NCBI RefSeq assembly: GCF_043290135.1
Contig: NC_134701.1
Location: 65,169,502-65,233,501 of the forward strand
From: Rhipicephalus microplus
Taxonomy: Eukaryota > Arthropoda > Arachnida > Ixodida > Ixodidae
Reading direction: 5' to 3'
Length of the DNA: 64,000 nucleotides
Position 1 is the stretch's first letter. Each line of letters starts with the position of its first letter. Shown piece by piece: positions 24,991 through 37,757 of this stretch. Below the pieces are notes generated by a model that searched no databases, was not told the DNA's origin, and saw nothing but the letters and a program-made list of their open reading frames with translations. The position numbers were made by a program, and so were the translations under genes.

Positions 24991-27900
24991 AGTGAATATT
25001 GCCTGTAAAAGTGTAATCCTATTACATATTTAGAAGCACACAATTTATGCCTAATTGAAAGCATATGTGGTCATTTTTTTAGTGTTATTAGGACGTTTCT
25101 GTAAGTTATACATAGATCTCATTTTTTATAGGCGCCAACGTTTCCGGAAAATTTGGCCCACCTGCTTCCCTTATTAAAAATATTTCAATTTGGAACAATC
25201 TGTGTTTCTTTTGATCAGTAGGCATATGGCACACGCATAACAACACTATATCGAAATGCTTCCTTAGAAGAGCCTTAATGTGTGTTGTATGAAATCAAAA
25301 GTAGCTAGACAACTAGTAGAATGATGATTTGTGGTGCTTAATGGTGCAAGAGCCAATAGATGACCAAAGAGCGCCATTTCAGGAGACAGATGTGAACAAT
25401 GATATGGTATGTGTCTGTGTAGGAGCCTTAAAATTCCTCGTGCTTACGTTGGTAAAAATATGAAAATATAAAACCATTACAATAATGTGAAGTATGTACA
25501 GTGAAACTTAAAGGAGAAAGGTCGGGATAAATAAATATGTAGTTACCGCAGGCGTGGCCTCAGTCGTGATATGTGCTATAGATCAGCTCGGTAGATGGGG
25601 CGAAAGCTATGTATATCGTTTAAAAACGCAAACGGTGATTGGACTTTAAAAGGCGCATACCTACCGATGAGCATGGCCGGATTTAGCGGCAGCTGCTGTT
25701 GGTTGGGAAGTAAAAAGTGTGTTTTTTTCTTAGAGCATCTACACCCCAAAAAAAAGGAGCGAGAATGGAGAAACGGGCTCCGTTCCTCCTTCGGCGCAGC
25801 GACTTCCTCCCTTTCGGGCACTTTCCCTATCGCGCCCTCTCGCGGCGAGGACCAAACGAGCAACGTTCCTCCTTCAGTGTTCAAGTTTCTCCTCAATCAC
25901 CGGGGTTTTGCGTGCGCATGCGCACGGTGAGCCTAGCCGGCCGCGGCCAGTCGCGAGCAATCGTTTTTACCTAAGATAGATGCAAGCACTGCGGCAGTGA
26001 CGTTTCTTTTTTGTATTAGTGTAGAGTAAAAGACTTCCTTTATTTATCGCTTGGCACTCGCACGACGTTCCGCACACTTCCTTGTGTGTCTCGGCTTGTT
26101 TTCTACTACCAATTTGTCACAAATACAAAGAGCTCTGCTTCCCAAGCAGTCTTGCTTTATCGATTACCTTAGACTGTATACAAATACTGAATTTTTTCGG
26201 TGTTAACATACTTGGTAAGCCCACGCATTTTTAGTTTCGCACTGCACCAGCAGCACTCATGAATTCAACGATGCGCATAAGAAAGCATCACACCTAATTT
26301 TTGCAACATTCTAGGAAACCTGATACCACTGTACAGTTCTTGCGTGAAAGCACGATCATATACATTTGATAGAGTTATATACGTGCCGCTACTGCCATAT
26401 GGATGTTCTCTGCAGTTTACTCCATTCGAATACAGCTGCCGTGACCGGAAGTTGAACCTCCGTCCTCCAGCATACTCACACGACACCCAATAGGGCTATG
26501 CTACCATGACAGGTGAAAGCACAAAGGGAAACAGGCTCATTGAGCGTTTATTCGCAAGAATGGGTTGCAACTATCATAAACGTTTTAAACATCATCATAC
26601 CTACACTTTTGTGAAAAGTAAACCAATGAATTCTGTCAGTTAAACTAAATTCTTAATCACATGCGTTTTGAACTGCCCATGCCAGCACCGAGAGGTAAGA
26701 CGGAATTATGCACGCGAGCAATATGCCTTTCTCATCCATGATTCTCCTTTGTCGCGAGAAACTCCACACAAAATGCACTTCTAGTAACAGCTGTGCACAG
26801 CAGGTGAGTACTAACGCTCACTCACCTTTGTGAAAAGAGTATTCTGAATCCAGAGTAATAACCACCACAGCCACAGCGCTAACAACAAAGTATCTAGGCA
26901 CAGCATGTTATAACGCTATAGTAAATTTGCGCACTGCAGCGCTAGCACCTCCACTCAAGTAATAGAGCTGCTGCGACGCCAGCAGCCACTGCCATCACTC
27001 ACGAAAAAATACCGCCGGATGCGAGGTCATTGCTTGTTTCTCTCGCAAGACCCGCGTTATAACGTACGTATACACTGCTAGGACGGTCGTTACCGCATCA
27101 AAAACATTGTCATTGAAGGGCTAGTGGTGTACTGTATCCATGGCTAATGGTCAGACTTGTGGTAAGCACGTAAAAAGAATATAAGCAAACGTTAACACGA
27201 AACAACTAAACGAGGTCGACGCGACCACAGAACATAACCTACATTGACGGAGACTAAGTCTGGTGTGCATTCTGCGCCCTCTCCGAGTAACAAGTGGAAG
27301 AATAGAAAAAGACGTGACCTGCGAAATGGCTAGCGCGCGGCAAGCGCTTGCATTCTCGGAGGCTTAAAAAAAAATATCTGTGTCAGTGGACGAGAGTCGG
27401 CGTAGCGTTCGAAATGCCATGGGCATTCCATCCATGGCTTGGTGTAATCGTTTTCGCAAAAACCAGATGAGCTCTAGTAATTAGTCCGTTCATTATTGTG
27501 CAACCGTTAATAAAGTTTCATGTGTCTAAGCATCAGATACAACATATTTATGTGTGTGCATGTTGTGGTATTGCCAGAAAACGTAAAAAAGTGTACAAAA
27601 ACTTACATGTAACCTTTGCACACTAAGGTCAGCCAAAATTCATTGCTATATAAGCTTGTGCGTTTTCGTAGTAGGGTGTGAGTAAAAAAAAAGTAAACAC
27701 GTCAAAATGTGTGCCAAGTGTGTGCCGCTATGAATATTGATTCTTTGGGTTCTTCCTCATTGCGTTCACTCTATATGCGTACTATGTGTCCTTGTGTGCA
27801 TGTGTAGCTAGCTATATGCATTGCATCAGCATATATTAGGCGTCGGGTGTCAGTGAGTAATCCTGAATGGGTTGAGTCATAAATTATCCGCAAGGTAGCC

Positions 27901-28599
27901 GTGATGGTGGGTATGACAACGTACGTCGCCGCAGGCAACCTTTTTCTATTATATTCAGTCTCTCCATCCAGATGGCGCTAGCTACCACTTACTTCACGAC
28001 TATGACGCTCTCACACCTCCAGCTACTTATATAACTTTGAAAATTTATTTATCATAGCTGCACTACTGAGTCGGAATGCTTTCGCTGTGATCGAGTCTAC
28101 GGTTCGGAAGCACATCTCGTGAACTGCGGCCCCGTAAACGCACGGATAACGTCGCTACACTATGTGAATTTGCGAGAAATACAGCAAGCCTAGCACGCAC
28201 TCTTCGGGTGAGGACTGTGCAGTATCCGTGTCTTTCAGAGTGAACGTCACCTCACTGGCCAAACGAAACCTACTTGCTCCGTTGTTCTCTTTCGCGATGT
28301 TTTCATCACTACAGGTTCATCTGCTTGTTTTTATAATCACTTCGTTTGATATCAAGCTCAGCGGGACAGTTGTTTGTAACTTTCAGTGCCGTGTACTCCT
28401 TATTAGTCGAGAATTGATGCATTTGCTAAGCCTACCCGCTTCACTAACCTGGGGTCAGCCATGTTGATTTTCATAGAGAGGAACACGCTTCTCCGTGGAT
28501 GAGGGAGCAACGTTTCTCTATTTAAAGACTTACATTGGGAACATCGCCGTTCCTCCCTGAATGAAGAGAATGTCACTCCATTTTTTAAGAGTGTAGCTC
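24991..28599. other. Long stretch without a recognised gene
   Basis: A segment near 26380-26500 on the minus strand resembles a tRNA-derived SINE head and body (GGTTCAACTTCC, then GGCAGCTGTATTCGAATGGAG), strongly decayed. The remainder has no motif I can support. Frames at 25576-25930 and 28228-28467 look like chance. Confidence 0.4.
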
Positions 28600-30360
28600 A
28601 TTGCACTAAATGAGGATGTGGGAGCTGTAAGTTGTTCTCCACATTTATCACACTTTGGCGGATCGCCACCGTACAAAAGGTGTGAATGGGTAGTGTGGGT
28701 GTGTCCTAATTAATGTAGTAAAAGGGACCTCTGTACGCCATGACTTCGACACTAGCAGCCAGTTTCCTAGATGTGGCTTTACAAGATTCAATTTATTCTG
28801 CGTTTCACCTCCCTATAATTTCTGCCAATCATTCCTGAGTTGTCTTTTAAGGTAGGGTTTCAGGTCGAGTGCTGGAACTGCTATGGCTGTATTGGCAGCA
28901 CTTTCGTGGGCGGATGTAGCTAGCTAGTCCGCCCAACACGTTTCCTTGGATCTCACGGTGCACAGACACCCAGAAAACCAGGGCATGCTGTTTTTGTGAA
29001 TATACCTTGCATAATTGTGAGTATACAAAGATAGGCACAGGGTTTCTGTTGTTTGCGATTGTTTTTAGGGCTTTTCCTACCCTCAGTGTTTCAGTGTAGA
29101 TAACTTTTTAGCTCTAGTTGTTTATTATGTTTTATGGCCGCAAGTATCGTGTATGCTTCTCCTGTGAAGATATTTGTATTCGTGTGCAGAACGCCGACAT
29201 CTGAAAAAAATTGGACTGACCGCTGCATATGACACAGAAGTGTGGGACTTAGAGGCATTTGTAAAAAAAATCCGGACTGGTGTACTTCTGCAGAAGTTCA
29301 AAAATACATATACGTGCAAGGCGAGAGTGTTTTGAAAGCTATATGAAGAACACATAACAATCTATTACCTTCCACTGCCATGTTGGGAGATTTGCAACAG
29401 TGACCGCCAAACAGTGTTCTAAAATGGGCACACCCATTTCGTCTCTGAGGCTCCTCACATGAAGTTCGGAGGGCTGTCGTAGCGAAGGGCGGGTATAAAA
29501 AAGGGTAGAAGTGGACAAGTCATTGATAGTTGATAGTGACGGATGCTTCTTGTTTGCGTTAACCTTCAGAAAATATGCAAATAATAAAAAGGATTTCTGC
29601 ACACGGAGTGACCACTCATTCGGTTTCACGTAAAGGCATTCTATGGGGCTAGTGCGAAAGGCACCCGTAGATAGGCGAATGCCCAGATGATGAACAGGAT
29701 CAAGCCTCTGCAGAGCGCTTGGTGTGGCGGACTGATAGATTATTGCCGCGTAGTCTAAGCGAGTGCGAATAAGGCTCCTGTACAAATCCATCAGATACTT
29801 CTTGTGACTGCCCCACGTGTTGCGTGACAATACCTTTGGGACATTCATTGTTTTTATGCTTTTATTTTTCATGTGCCTATTGTGTGATATGAACCATTAG
29901 TTTACTATTCAAAATTACGCCTAGAAACTTATGCCCCGTCTTTCCGAGAGATGTTGACCATGTAGGTGAACATCTGGATCAAAATGAAGGCCTCGCTTCC
30001 GAGAGCCCAAGACGCTGGTGATCTGTCGAGCATTCAAGCTGAAGCCATCCTTTTCTGCCCATTTCGTCATCTTGTTTAGACCAGAGTTACACTGTACTGT
30101 GACGAAGCAAATAAAGCAATCAATCAACCTAGTTGGACCTGCCACTCACACATTGACAGATTACATGATTTAAAACCAATCTGCACATCGTCCGCATATG
30201 TGCAATAAAACATATTTCGTGGAATGCAAAGGCGCCAGGAATTCATCTTGATAATGAAAAGATTACAACTAAGCACACCCCCCTGTGGCACTCCTGTCTC
30301 TTGCACAAGTGTTTGGAACAACACATTACCCACTCGCACACAGAACGTCCAGATGGACAA
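28600..30360 (-). pseudogene. I-clade non-LTR retrotransposon ORF2 with RNase H, 5'-truncated
   Basis: Minus strand: RT palm (QETGVPQGGVLSCNLF, YCTYADDVQIGF), then DGFSLNARQITSVL, thumb (WGSHKKYLMDLYRSLIRTRLDYAAI), RNase H (FFTNASKSHTSVSYAAVSPIF, where the first catalytic Asp of TDAS is replaced by Asn). Later comes VFWVSVHREIQGNVL (PGHxGIxGNE-like), then a Cys-rich end (LLYGGDPPKCDKCGEQL). ORF2 of this clade has endonuclease, RT and RNase H. The endonuclease is missing here and the sequence starts near 30370. Several frame shifts (near 30140, 29890, 29260, 28670) make it a relic. The exact 3' end is uncertain. Confidence 0.78.
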
Positions 30361-30884
30361 GTAACTTTTGATTAGGATTCAAGCACTCAGCGTGATCTCA
30401 ACCCCCGGGATCCTCTTTTCCCCGGACGCTGCTAGCACACGCACGGCGAGGCGTGAAAAGGAGTCCCCCCCCCCCCCCCCCCCAATAGCTCGGGTCCGTG
30501 GTTTCATTACCCACCAAACGCCTGCTTACGCAGACGCCTCTGTGGGGTGATGACTGGTAGCGTACTTACTGCAGGTACGTAAAAAGGTTCACCTTTCAAC
30601 TTCGGTGGTGCTTGTACGCAGACAATCAAAGCGCGCGCTACCGAATCAATAATGCTGAAGCAGAAAGAAGGAGCTATTTGCAGAACGAAGCTCTTTAGGG
30701 TATATGTAGTATGTATGTAGCCACCTCTACATTATGAATTGTTCACTAGATGGTGTAGTGTTCCTATTCCCTTGAAAATAATATGACTAAATGGCGTTAG
30801 TGATTTTTTGTATAGCTGACAATTATAGACCATAGATGGTGCTGTTATGATAGAAAATTAGATAAGAGATATTAGGAGATAATA
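30361..30884. other. Unassigned sequence with a C-run
   Basis: A run of 18 C lies at about 30466-30483. No gene was recognised between the I-clade relic and the L1-like element. Confidence 0.4.
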
Positions 30885-31197
30885 TATTAGGAGATATAAA
30901 TGCGCACATAGAAGACATGGATGGATATACTGTCCCAACAGGCAGAATGCTATTGAATATATGTGAAAAGCATGATTTAATAATTGGCAACAACACCGAA
31001 AAAGGCGAAGGGCAGATAAGATGGGAGAAGGAAAGGCTGCAGTCGACGATAGATTACGCAATAATTTCACATAGGATGTATGATCGGCTAAGGGTGATGA
31101 ACATAAATGAATATGGGTCCAGAAGCTTAGGTAGTGATCTCAAACGTATGAAGCTGAGTTTTGGAAGAGAAATGAAAATGGAAAAGCGTCATTACGA

Positions 31198-31444
31198 TTG
31201 ATTGATTGATATGCGGGGTTTAACGTCCCAAAACCATCCATCATATAATTATGAGACGCCGTAGTGGAGGGTTCCGGAAACTTCGACCACCTGGGGTTCT
31301 TTAACCTGCACCCAAATCTGAGCACACGGGCCTACAACATTCACGCCTCCATCGGAAATGCAGCTGCCGCAGCCGAGATTCAATCCCGGGACCTGCGGGT
31401 CAGCAGCCGAGTACCATAACCATTAGACCACCGTGGTGGGGCGG
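31198..31444 (-). mobile_element. tRNA-derived SINE (Ruka-like), full length, in the L1-like endonuclease
   Basis: On the minus strand the head starts at 31444 (GGTGGTCTAATGGTTATGG as box A, GGTCCCGGGATTGAATC as box B). The body continues (CTCAGATTTGGGTGCAGG, CCACTACGGCGTCTC, GACGTTAAACCCCGCATAT) and ends with a TCAA-type tail. The target duplication CATTACGA is at 31190-31197 and 31445-31452. Removal restores the L1-like reading frame. Confidence 0.92.
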
Positions 31445-33228
31445 CATTACGAGTGCCCACACTGTAATATTTATTCAGAAAGACAAATAGAAATAGCAAC
31501 GAAAGAGATTTAAAAAATAATCACCAAGAGCACTAAAACAGAGCGGACGTACGCAAACCTAACTCGATTCTTTGAGTTAGAGCTTGCTAAGGTACGAGTT
31601 AAATCAACCGGGCAAGCATACAGAAACCCCAGAGCTGGTGAGATGAGGAATTTAAGGAAGCCAAAGTAAGACATCAGGAAGCCTCCAGGCAGCAGAGGTA
31701 TGCTAAAGAGAGAGGTGAATTGGAAGATGATGTCAAAAGAAAATGGGATAACTTTTTGAGCTGCAGAAGGTAAGCGTCCGATTATATCAGTCAAAAGATT
31801 AGAAGAAAAGGGCCCATTGAATGACCAAAGTAAACAAAAAGGATAGAAAGGCAGCTGCAGAGTGTTGGAACCACCTAGGGCCTCTGAGTATTAGCACAAG
31901 CATGAAACAGAGGTTTATAACTACAGTTCAAGGGTTCAGACTAGAAGGGGATGAGGCACTGTAATTTATGAGAACAATGATGACAAAAAAATTTAAACAC
32001 CAAGAAAGCGCTGAATGCACTGTACCAGATGAGGATGGACCAATTATTTCAGTGGTTTCACTGGAGCAATGCGAGTTGGAAAGGGCAGAGAAAGCCGATC
32101 AACAGGCCCTGACGGCATCCCAATCATGCTAATAAATAAACTAGGACCAAACTGTAAGGAAACATTAAGAGAGGCAGCGAGCAAAGCAACAATGGATGGT
32201 GAAGCTCCCAATGGATCGAAACCAAGCAGGATGAACATGATCTATAAAAGAAAGGGGGACAAAGCCGATATATACAACTACCATTCTATAACAGTGACAT
32301 CAGTAGTTCGCAGACTGGTGATGCTGATAGTAAAGTAAAGACTACAGACATGGGTGGAGGATGAGGGGTGTGAGAGAACTACAAAATGGGTTACGTAAAC
32401 GAAGGAGGTTGGAGGATCATCTACTTTCATTGACGCAGTGTACTGAAATAGTGGGAAAAGAACACAGGCCCCTGTGGCTGGCATTTATAGATATGAAAGG
32501 AGCTTACGATAGTGTTATTCAAAAAGACTTGTGAGGAATACTGGGGTATTAGACGCGGAAGATGGAAAAACTAATCTTCTAAAGGATATCTATAAAGGTA
32601 ACAAGGCAGTTATCAATTAGGAAGAACAAGTATCTGAGCCTATAGAGATACAACGTGGGCTTCGACAGGGATGTCTCTTGTCACCTTGGTTACTTATGCT
32701 GTATCTCCTGGGTGTAGAAGCTAAATCAGAAGGGAGTCAACTCGGATTCAGCCTCTCTTTTGCCAAGCAAGGAAAACACATTGAACACTCATTACCATCT
32801 TTGATGTATGCAGATGTTATAGTATTAGTAGCCGACAAGAAAAATCTGCAGGGACTGATAGACACCTGTGGTATTGAGGGGGATAGGTAAAATTTGAAGT
32901 TTAGCAGAGAAAATCAGCGACCATGATTTTTAATGATAACAAAGGCAGTGAGCATAAAATAGAGGAAGTCACGTTAGAAATAGTAGATAAATACAAATAG
33001 TTGGGGATATGAATAAATAACGGAGCTGAGTATTTAAGGAAGCATGAAAGATACATAATGATTAAGAGCACCAAGAATGCAGCTCTAATGAAAAATAGGG
33101 CACTGTGGAACAACAATAGGTATGACACTGTGAGAGGGATTTGGAAAAGTGTCATGGTCCCTGGTTTGAAGTTTGTTAATGCGGTCTTCTGCATGAAATC
33201 AGAAGTTCAAGCAACACTTAAAATTAAA

Positions 33229-35052
33229 TTGGAATCATGCAATATCCCCGCAGTATGGAAAACCGCAAAAATCATACCAATACACAAAGCAGGCAGCAAA
33301 ACCACGGTGTCAAATTACAGGCCAATATCACTAACTTGTTATGTCTGTAAAGTGTCAGAACATATGATATTGAAACACATAAGTATTTAGTTAGAAAAAA
33401 ATCACACCCTGTCTCCTGTACAACACGGTTCCGGAAAGGCCTTTCAACGGTTACTCAACTTTTAGAATTATTACATGATGCAGCCAAGTCCATTGATAAC
33501 CATAAACAAACTGAACTCATCTTCTTAGACTTTCCGAAGAAATTTGAGCGTGTTTCTCTTACAAAAATAAACAAGTAAATTAGAAGGTACTCTTGGAGAT
33601 AGCACCATTGTTCTCTGGATTAAAGATTACTTAACAAATCGCTCACAATTTGTACAGTTAAAGGACACCACCTCTATAATAGCAGCAGTCACGTCAGGCG
33701 TGCCACAAGGTAGCGTCTTAGCACCAATATTATTCACAATATTCATTATTACTCTGGCCCTCTCATCTGAAGTAAAACTAGGACTCTTTGCAGATGACTG
33801 CGTACTTTACCAGGAAATAATACTCCTGCATTCTTCATAACCGAGCACTGGAAGACGTACACTCTAGGTGAGAACAATGGCAAATGTCCCTCAATAATAG
33901 TAAATGTGTCTCCATCACAATAACCCACAAAAAACACAGGTCCAGCTTTTTTTACAAGATTGACAACTGCCCCTTAGCCACAGTCTCTAGCCATAAATAT
34001 CTAAGAATAACGATCTCAAACGACCTCGGATGGGATACCCACATTGATAATATTACTAGCACAGCCATAAAAAGACTATTTTTATTGAAAAGACGCATTA
34101 AACTTGCACCACCAAATATAAAACTAATAGCTTATACTACCCTGGTCAGATCTGAATTAGATTATGCCAGCCCTGTCTGGTTCCCGTATACCCACCAACA
34201 GAGTAATAAAATAGAAGCGGTTCAAAAAAAAAAGCAATAAGGTTTATTTTTTGCAAGTATAGACTGACAGACTCACCAACGCACCTACTCAATAACGCTG
34301 GCATTTTATCACTACAAAACCGAACAAAACTAACAAGACTAAAACTAATGTTTCAACTACTCCACAACATAATAAAAATAAATACCTCAAGGTATCTATC
34401 TTTTTTTCACGGCAGACCAAACTGTTATAATCATTCCCATACTCTTGTAGAATACTCTTTTAACACTAATTGCTTTAAATACTCATCTTTTCTCTAACTA
34501 TTAAAGATTGAAACTCCCTGAAACCAACCTTAAACACTGAATCATCCATAAACTTGTTTACAGCTGTGTTTGAATGCGAATTGCTTGCCTCGCAAATCGC
34601 ACTAAAAACATCTTATAATCAATAAACCCAATAAACGAGTCAGTGTCATATTGCTAATACAAAAGTTTTGTTTTTTATGATTGTTATTTCAAGTGACATG
34701 TTTTTCGATTAGCTTATTGTTCGTAAAATTCTTTGAACAAGTTGTTCAATAAAAAGGCCTAATTGTTTTCTCTAAAGCATAGTACAAATGCATGCATTAT
34801 TTTTTCGCGGTAGTTTTTTAACGACAAACAAGTTCATGATTTTGTTTTGCTATTACTAAAATTTTTTGATTGCGTGTTCTTTAATGGCAACGTATAACCT
34901 CTGATTTGCATGTCATTTTGTAATTCCACTTGCTTTTGTGTTTTCTATCAATATGAATCTCTGTAAACAAATATTCGTTTTTATATGCCTTCCCTTCTAT
35001 AATCTCAGATGAGATTGGCAGTATTGTTAAATAAATAAAATAAATAGATAAA
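33229..35052 (+). pseudogene. CR1/Jockey-like non-LTR retrotransposon, 5'-truncated, inside the L1-like element
   Basis: Begins in the RT domain (CNIPAVWKTAKIIPIHKAG, NYRPISLTCYVCKVSE). It continues through AVTSGVPQGSVLAPILFTIF and LGLFADDCVLYQE, then SHKYLRITISNDLGWDTHID, KLAPPNIKLIAYTTLVRSELDYASPVW, and a 3' UTR ending in TAAA repeats near 35025-35052. The host protein reads TLKIK / QRGIGRL across the insertion. The target duplication cannot be measured exactly because the AATTAAA target merges with the TAAA tail. Several stops and shifts (for example near 33400 and 33575). Related to the element at 22.5-25.0 kb. Confidence 0.82.
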
Positions 35053-35690
35053 CAACGTGGCATAGGTAGACTTGCTTTGGGAGTACATGGGAATACCCCA
35101 AATAAGGGGGTAAAGGGAGACATGGGATAGACATCGTTTGAATGCAGGGAAGATAGCAGCAAGACAGAATTTGAGGAGTGAGTGAGAAAAATGGGATAGG
35201 AGCGTTGGCTAGAAAAGTTTTCGTTTATTTGTACATGAAGCATGTCGATACTAAATGGAGGAAACGAACAAGAAAATTGTCGAAGAAATATTTACACAAG
35301 AGCAGAATACCAAGCCAAAAGTAAACATTGGTTAAGAAGAAGGGAAAGGAAACAGAGAGGAACATGTGGATGATGGGAATGCTTAAAAAATCATCACTGG
35401 ATACCTACCAAATTTTTAAGCAGGGAAGTGAAAGGGGAAAGATCTACGATAAGTTTCGGGTTACTTCTCTGCTCTTCGAGGCTAGAACGGGGGTATTGCG
35501 GACAAAGGCGTACCGAGCAAAATACCGAGGCACAGACCCAGTATGTAGTGCGTGTGGAGGGGAGGAAACGACTGAACATTTGATAGTTTTCTGTAAAAGG
35601 CTTGACCCTATAGTTGAAAATAATGGCGCCGAATTTTTCAAAGCATTGGGGTTTAAGGACAGCGAAGGCAAAACATACTTTGACGAGTAG

Positions 35691-36182
35691 AAAAAATTGG
35701 CCCGAATCTACACGTTAAACTGTAAATGTCGTCAAAAGACGATAGTCTTGCGTCTGGAGAGAGTGAACAAAACGTTTGTTTGACGTTCTGCGCAAGAAAA
35801 TCGGTGAATCGTATTCTGAAGGCGCTGCGTTCGAATGCCTTGAGCGTGTAGCAGGAGGGAACAAGCGCATCTAGGCACGTTTGACACGAGTGCCATCTGA
35901 CAGTTATCTTCAAAAACGAAGGCGTGCGCGACAGCGGATGAAAATGCACGCCAGTCTCGGAGGTGATAAGGTGTGGAATGCAAAACGATGAGGAGGTGCC
36001 ACCACCATGTCGTCGTAGCAAAGCGTTGGAAACACATTCTGGGGCATCGCGTTGCACTGTCAGCGCAGCGCAAAAAGAGGCGGATGAGATTTCAAACAAG
36101 AAGGACGGGTGTTTTTGCGCTCCCATCCTTATCCCGATCTTCGCTCCGCGCTATTCGCGCACAGCCCTTTTAAGGGCTACAT
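35691..36182. other. Probable 5' region of the ORF1 element
   Basis: A 157-codon minus-strand frame (35653-36126) spans this stretch but has no family resemblance, and it overlaps the end of the L1-like ORF2. I read it as chance. The sequence leads directly into the ATG at 36183. Confidence 0.35.
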
Positions 36183-37757
36183 ATGGCACCTCAGCGATGT
36201 ACCCGAAAAAAATCAACGCAGCAGGATGCAGTTCTGGCAGCCTCGGCGTCATCTTCGGTGCCAACACAGCAGCATGAGCAGGCCCAAGCCAAGCCAGCGT
36301 GCTCCAAAAAAAATCTAGCGGCAGAGAAAGTCAACAGCCATCACACTGCTGCTGTGTCCCCGGCTTCGAGCAAAGCGGAGGCGTACACTGGTGCTTGGTC
36401 GTCTCCTGCCACGGCCGTGGCTAACTGCAAGGGACACCCCTGGCAGCAACACCTACTCCTCATCTCCTTCAACTACTGCGGCCGCCGAGCAAACGGCGTC
36501 TGCCTCCAGTGAGCGCGGCATGTCCCCAAGGACGCTTCCGTGTTCTGATGGTGCCCACGTTGCTGGCGACCTTCCTCCGATTGAATGTGCGGCCACCATC
36601 ATCTTTCGGCCGGTAGGGAAGAAGGCTAACTTCTTGGCTGCTTCGAGGGATGCGATCGCCGCCTTCCTTTCGCGGTTGCCAGCCACCCAGCGAGTGCGGC
36701 TGAATTTCCGGCGCGACCTTGTTGCTGTGGACAGCTACCCCACCGCCGATCTGACTGCCCTACTCCAGGCCGGAACGATCTGTGCAACCAAGGTTGGAGC
36801 CAAACAACACGAGCTGAGCATCTGCGTTAGCATGTTTTTTGGTGTGGACCCAACGATCCCCTTCGAGAACCTCGCCGACAACCTTGCTTCACCTGTGCCC
36901 ATCGTGTCCGGTGTACGCAGAGGCAACCGCCTCACCCTCACATTCGCTGGGACTACCATCCCGCCGGATATACTGCTCTATAAGCAAAGGCGCCCAGTTC
37001 GACCCCGTCAGCCCCGGCTTCTGCAGTGCTCCCGTTGCGACCGCTTCCGGCACACGACCGCCACCTGCTATCGGGGCGAACGGTGCCTGCGCTGCGGCCT
37101 CAAGCACGCCCCAGGATCGTGTGCAGCACACCCCCGTTGCCTAAACTACAGCGGGAAACACCCTTCAAGCGAGCTCCGCTGTCCAGCAAGGCAACTCCAT
37201 CGCAAAGCCGTGGTCATCATGGCCTCAACTGACGGCACCGTGACTCGCCGCCAAACCCTGCAGCATGCTAGGACCCCTGGCAGCAACGCCTCCATCATCA
37301 AGGGTTGCTTCTTCTGAAATGCGCTCGCCGGTACCGGCGACACAACCTCGGAGGCCACCCCTTGTCCTGCAGCGAGTGCGCCCGTCGCCCCACCACAACG
37401 ACGACTGCTCCGATCTCGGCCACAGCTCAGCTGGCCCCTACTGTCGTCGAAAAGCGCTCGACAGTGACGCAAACACCGCGCGCTTTTTCGGAACCGCTGG
37501 TTCCCGTCACCGTCAACAGAAGCACGACGACGGAGCCCGCCACTGCAACCTCGCAGCAACCCGAGATCCAAAAAAGGAACGAGCTCCTGACCGCCCTTGC
37601 TACAGCACTTCGAGTGGCGCTCAGGGCTCTACCAGATTGCTATGATCGCAATGTCGCTTCTTGGGCCCTCTTCCCCTTCGAGGCTCGTGCCCAACAGTTT
37701 GGCATCAACCTGGAGGACTCACCTGGTTATCAAGAAGCCGGCTCCCGTCCGTTATAA
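36183..37757 (+). pseudogene. ORF1 (Gag-like, zinc knuckles) of a non-LTR retrotransposon, with no ORF2 behind it
   Basis: The start MAPQRCTRKKSTQQD at 36183 opens a Ser/Ala/Pro-rich N-terminus. After a frame shift near 36440 the RNA-binding domain follows (ATIIFRPVGKKANF, FLSRLPATQRVRLN), then three CCHC-type knuckles (CSRCDRFRHTTATC, CLRCGLKHAPGSC, a third decayed with CLNYSGKH). A second shift near 37310 leads to the C-terminal helix (QKRNELLTALATALRVALRALP). ORF1 protein coats the element RNA. No endonuclease or RT follows before 39 kb, so this is either a broken copy or an ORF1-only derivative. Its polypyrimidine-rich downstream region (about 37780-38400) may be its 3' UTR. Confidence 0.75.

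Larger units (their letters stand above)
30885..35690 (+). pseudogene. L1-like APE non-LTR retrotransposon ORF2, interrupted by a SINE and a CR1-like element
   Basis: Plus strand: C-terminal half of the apurinic-type endonuclease (LGDINAHIEDMDGY, STIDYAIIS, SDLKRMKLSFGRE, where SDH is expected). SINE 31198-31444 follows, then the RT region (STGPDGIPIMLINKLG, RPLWLAFLDI-type block near 32460, EIQRGLRQGCLLSPWLLMLY, LPSLMYADVIVLVADKK with YADD changed to YADV). Then come NRYDTVRGIWKSVMVPGLKF, the CR1-like insert 33229-35052, and the C-terminal domain (QRGIGRLALGVHGN, FEARTGVLRTKAYRAKYRG, CSACGGEETTEHLIVFC) ending at the stop at 35690. The reading frame continues exactly across both insertions once they are removed. 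Many stops make it dead. The 5' end is truncated near 30880. Confidence 0.82.

Noticed and set aside
35653..36126. 157-codon minus frame
   Set aside because: Overlaps the stop of the L1-like ORF2 on the other strand. No motif, probably chance.
37265..37645. Alternative frame over the ORF1 C-terminal part
   Set aside because: The neighbouring frame carries the recognisable QKRNELLTALATALRVALRALP helix. This one is the shadow.
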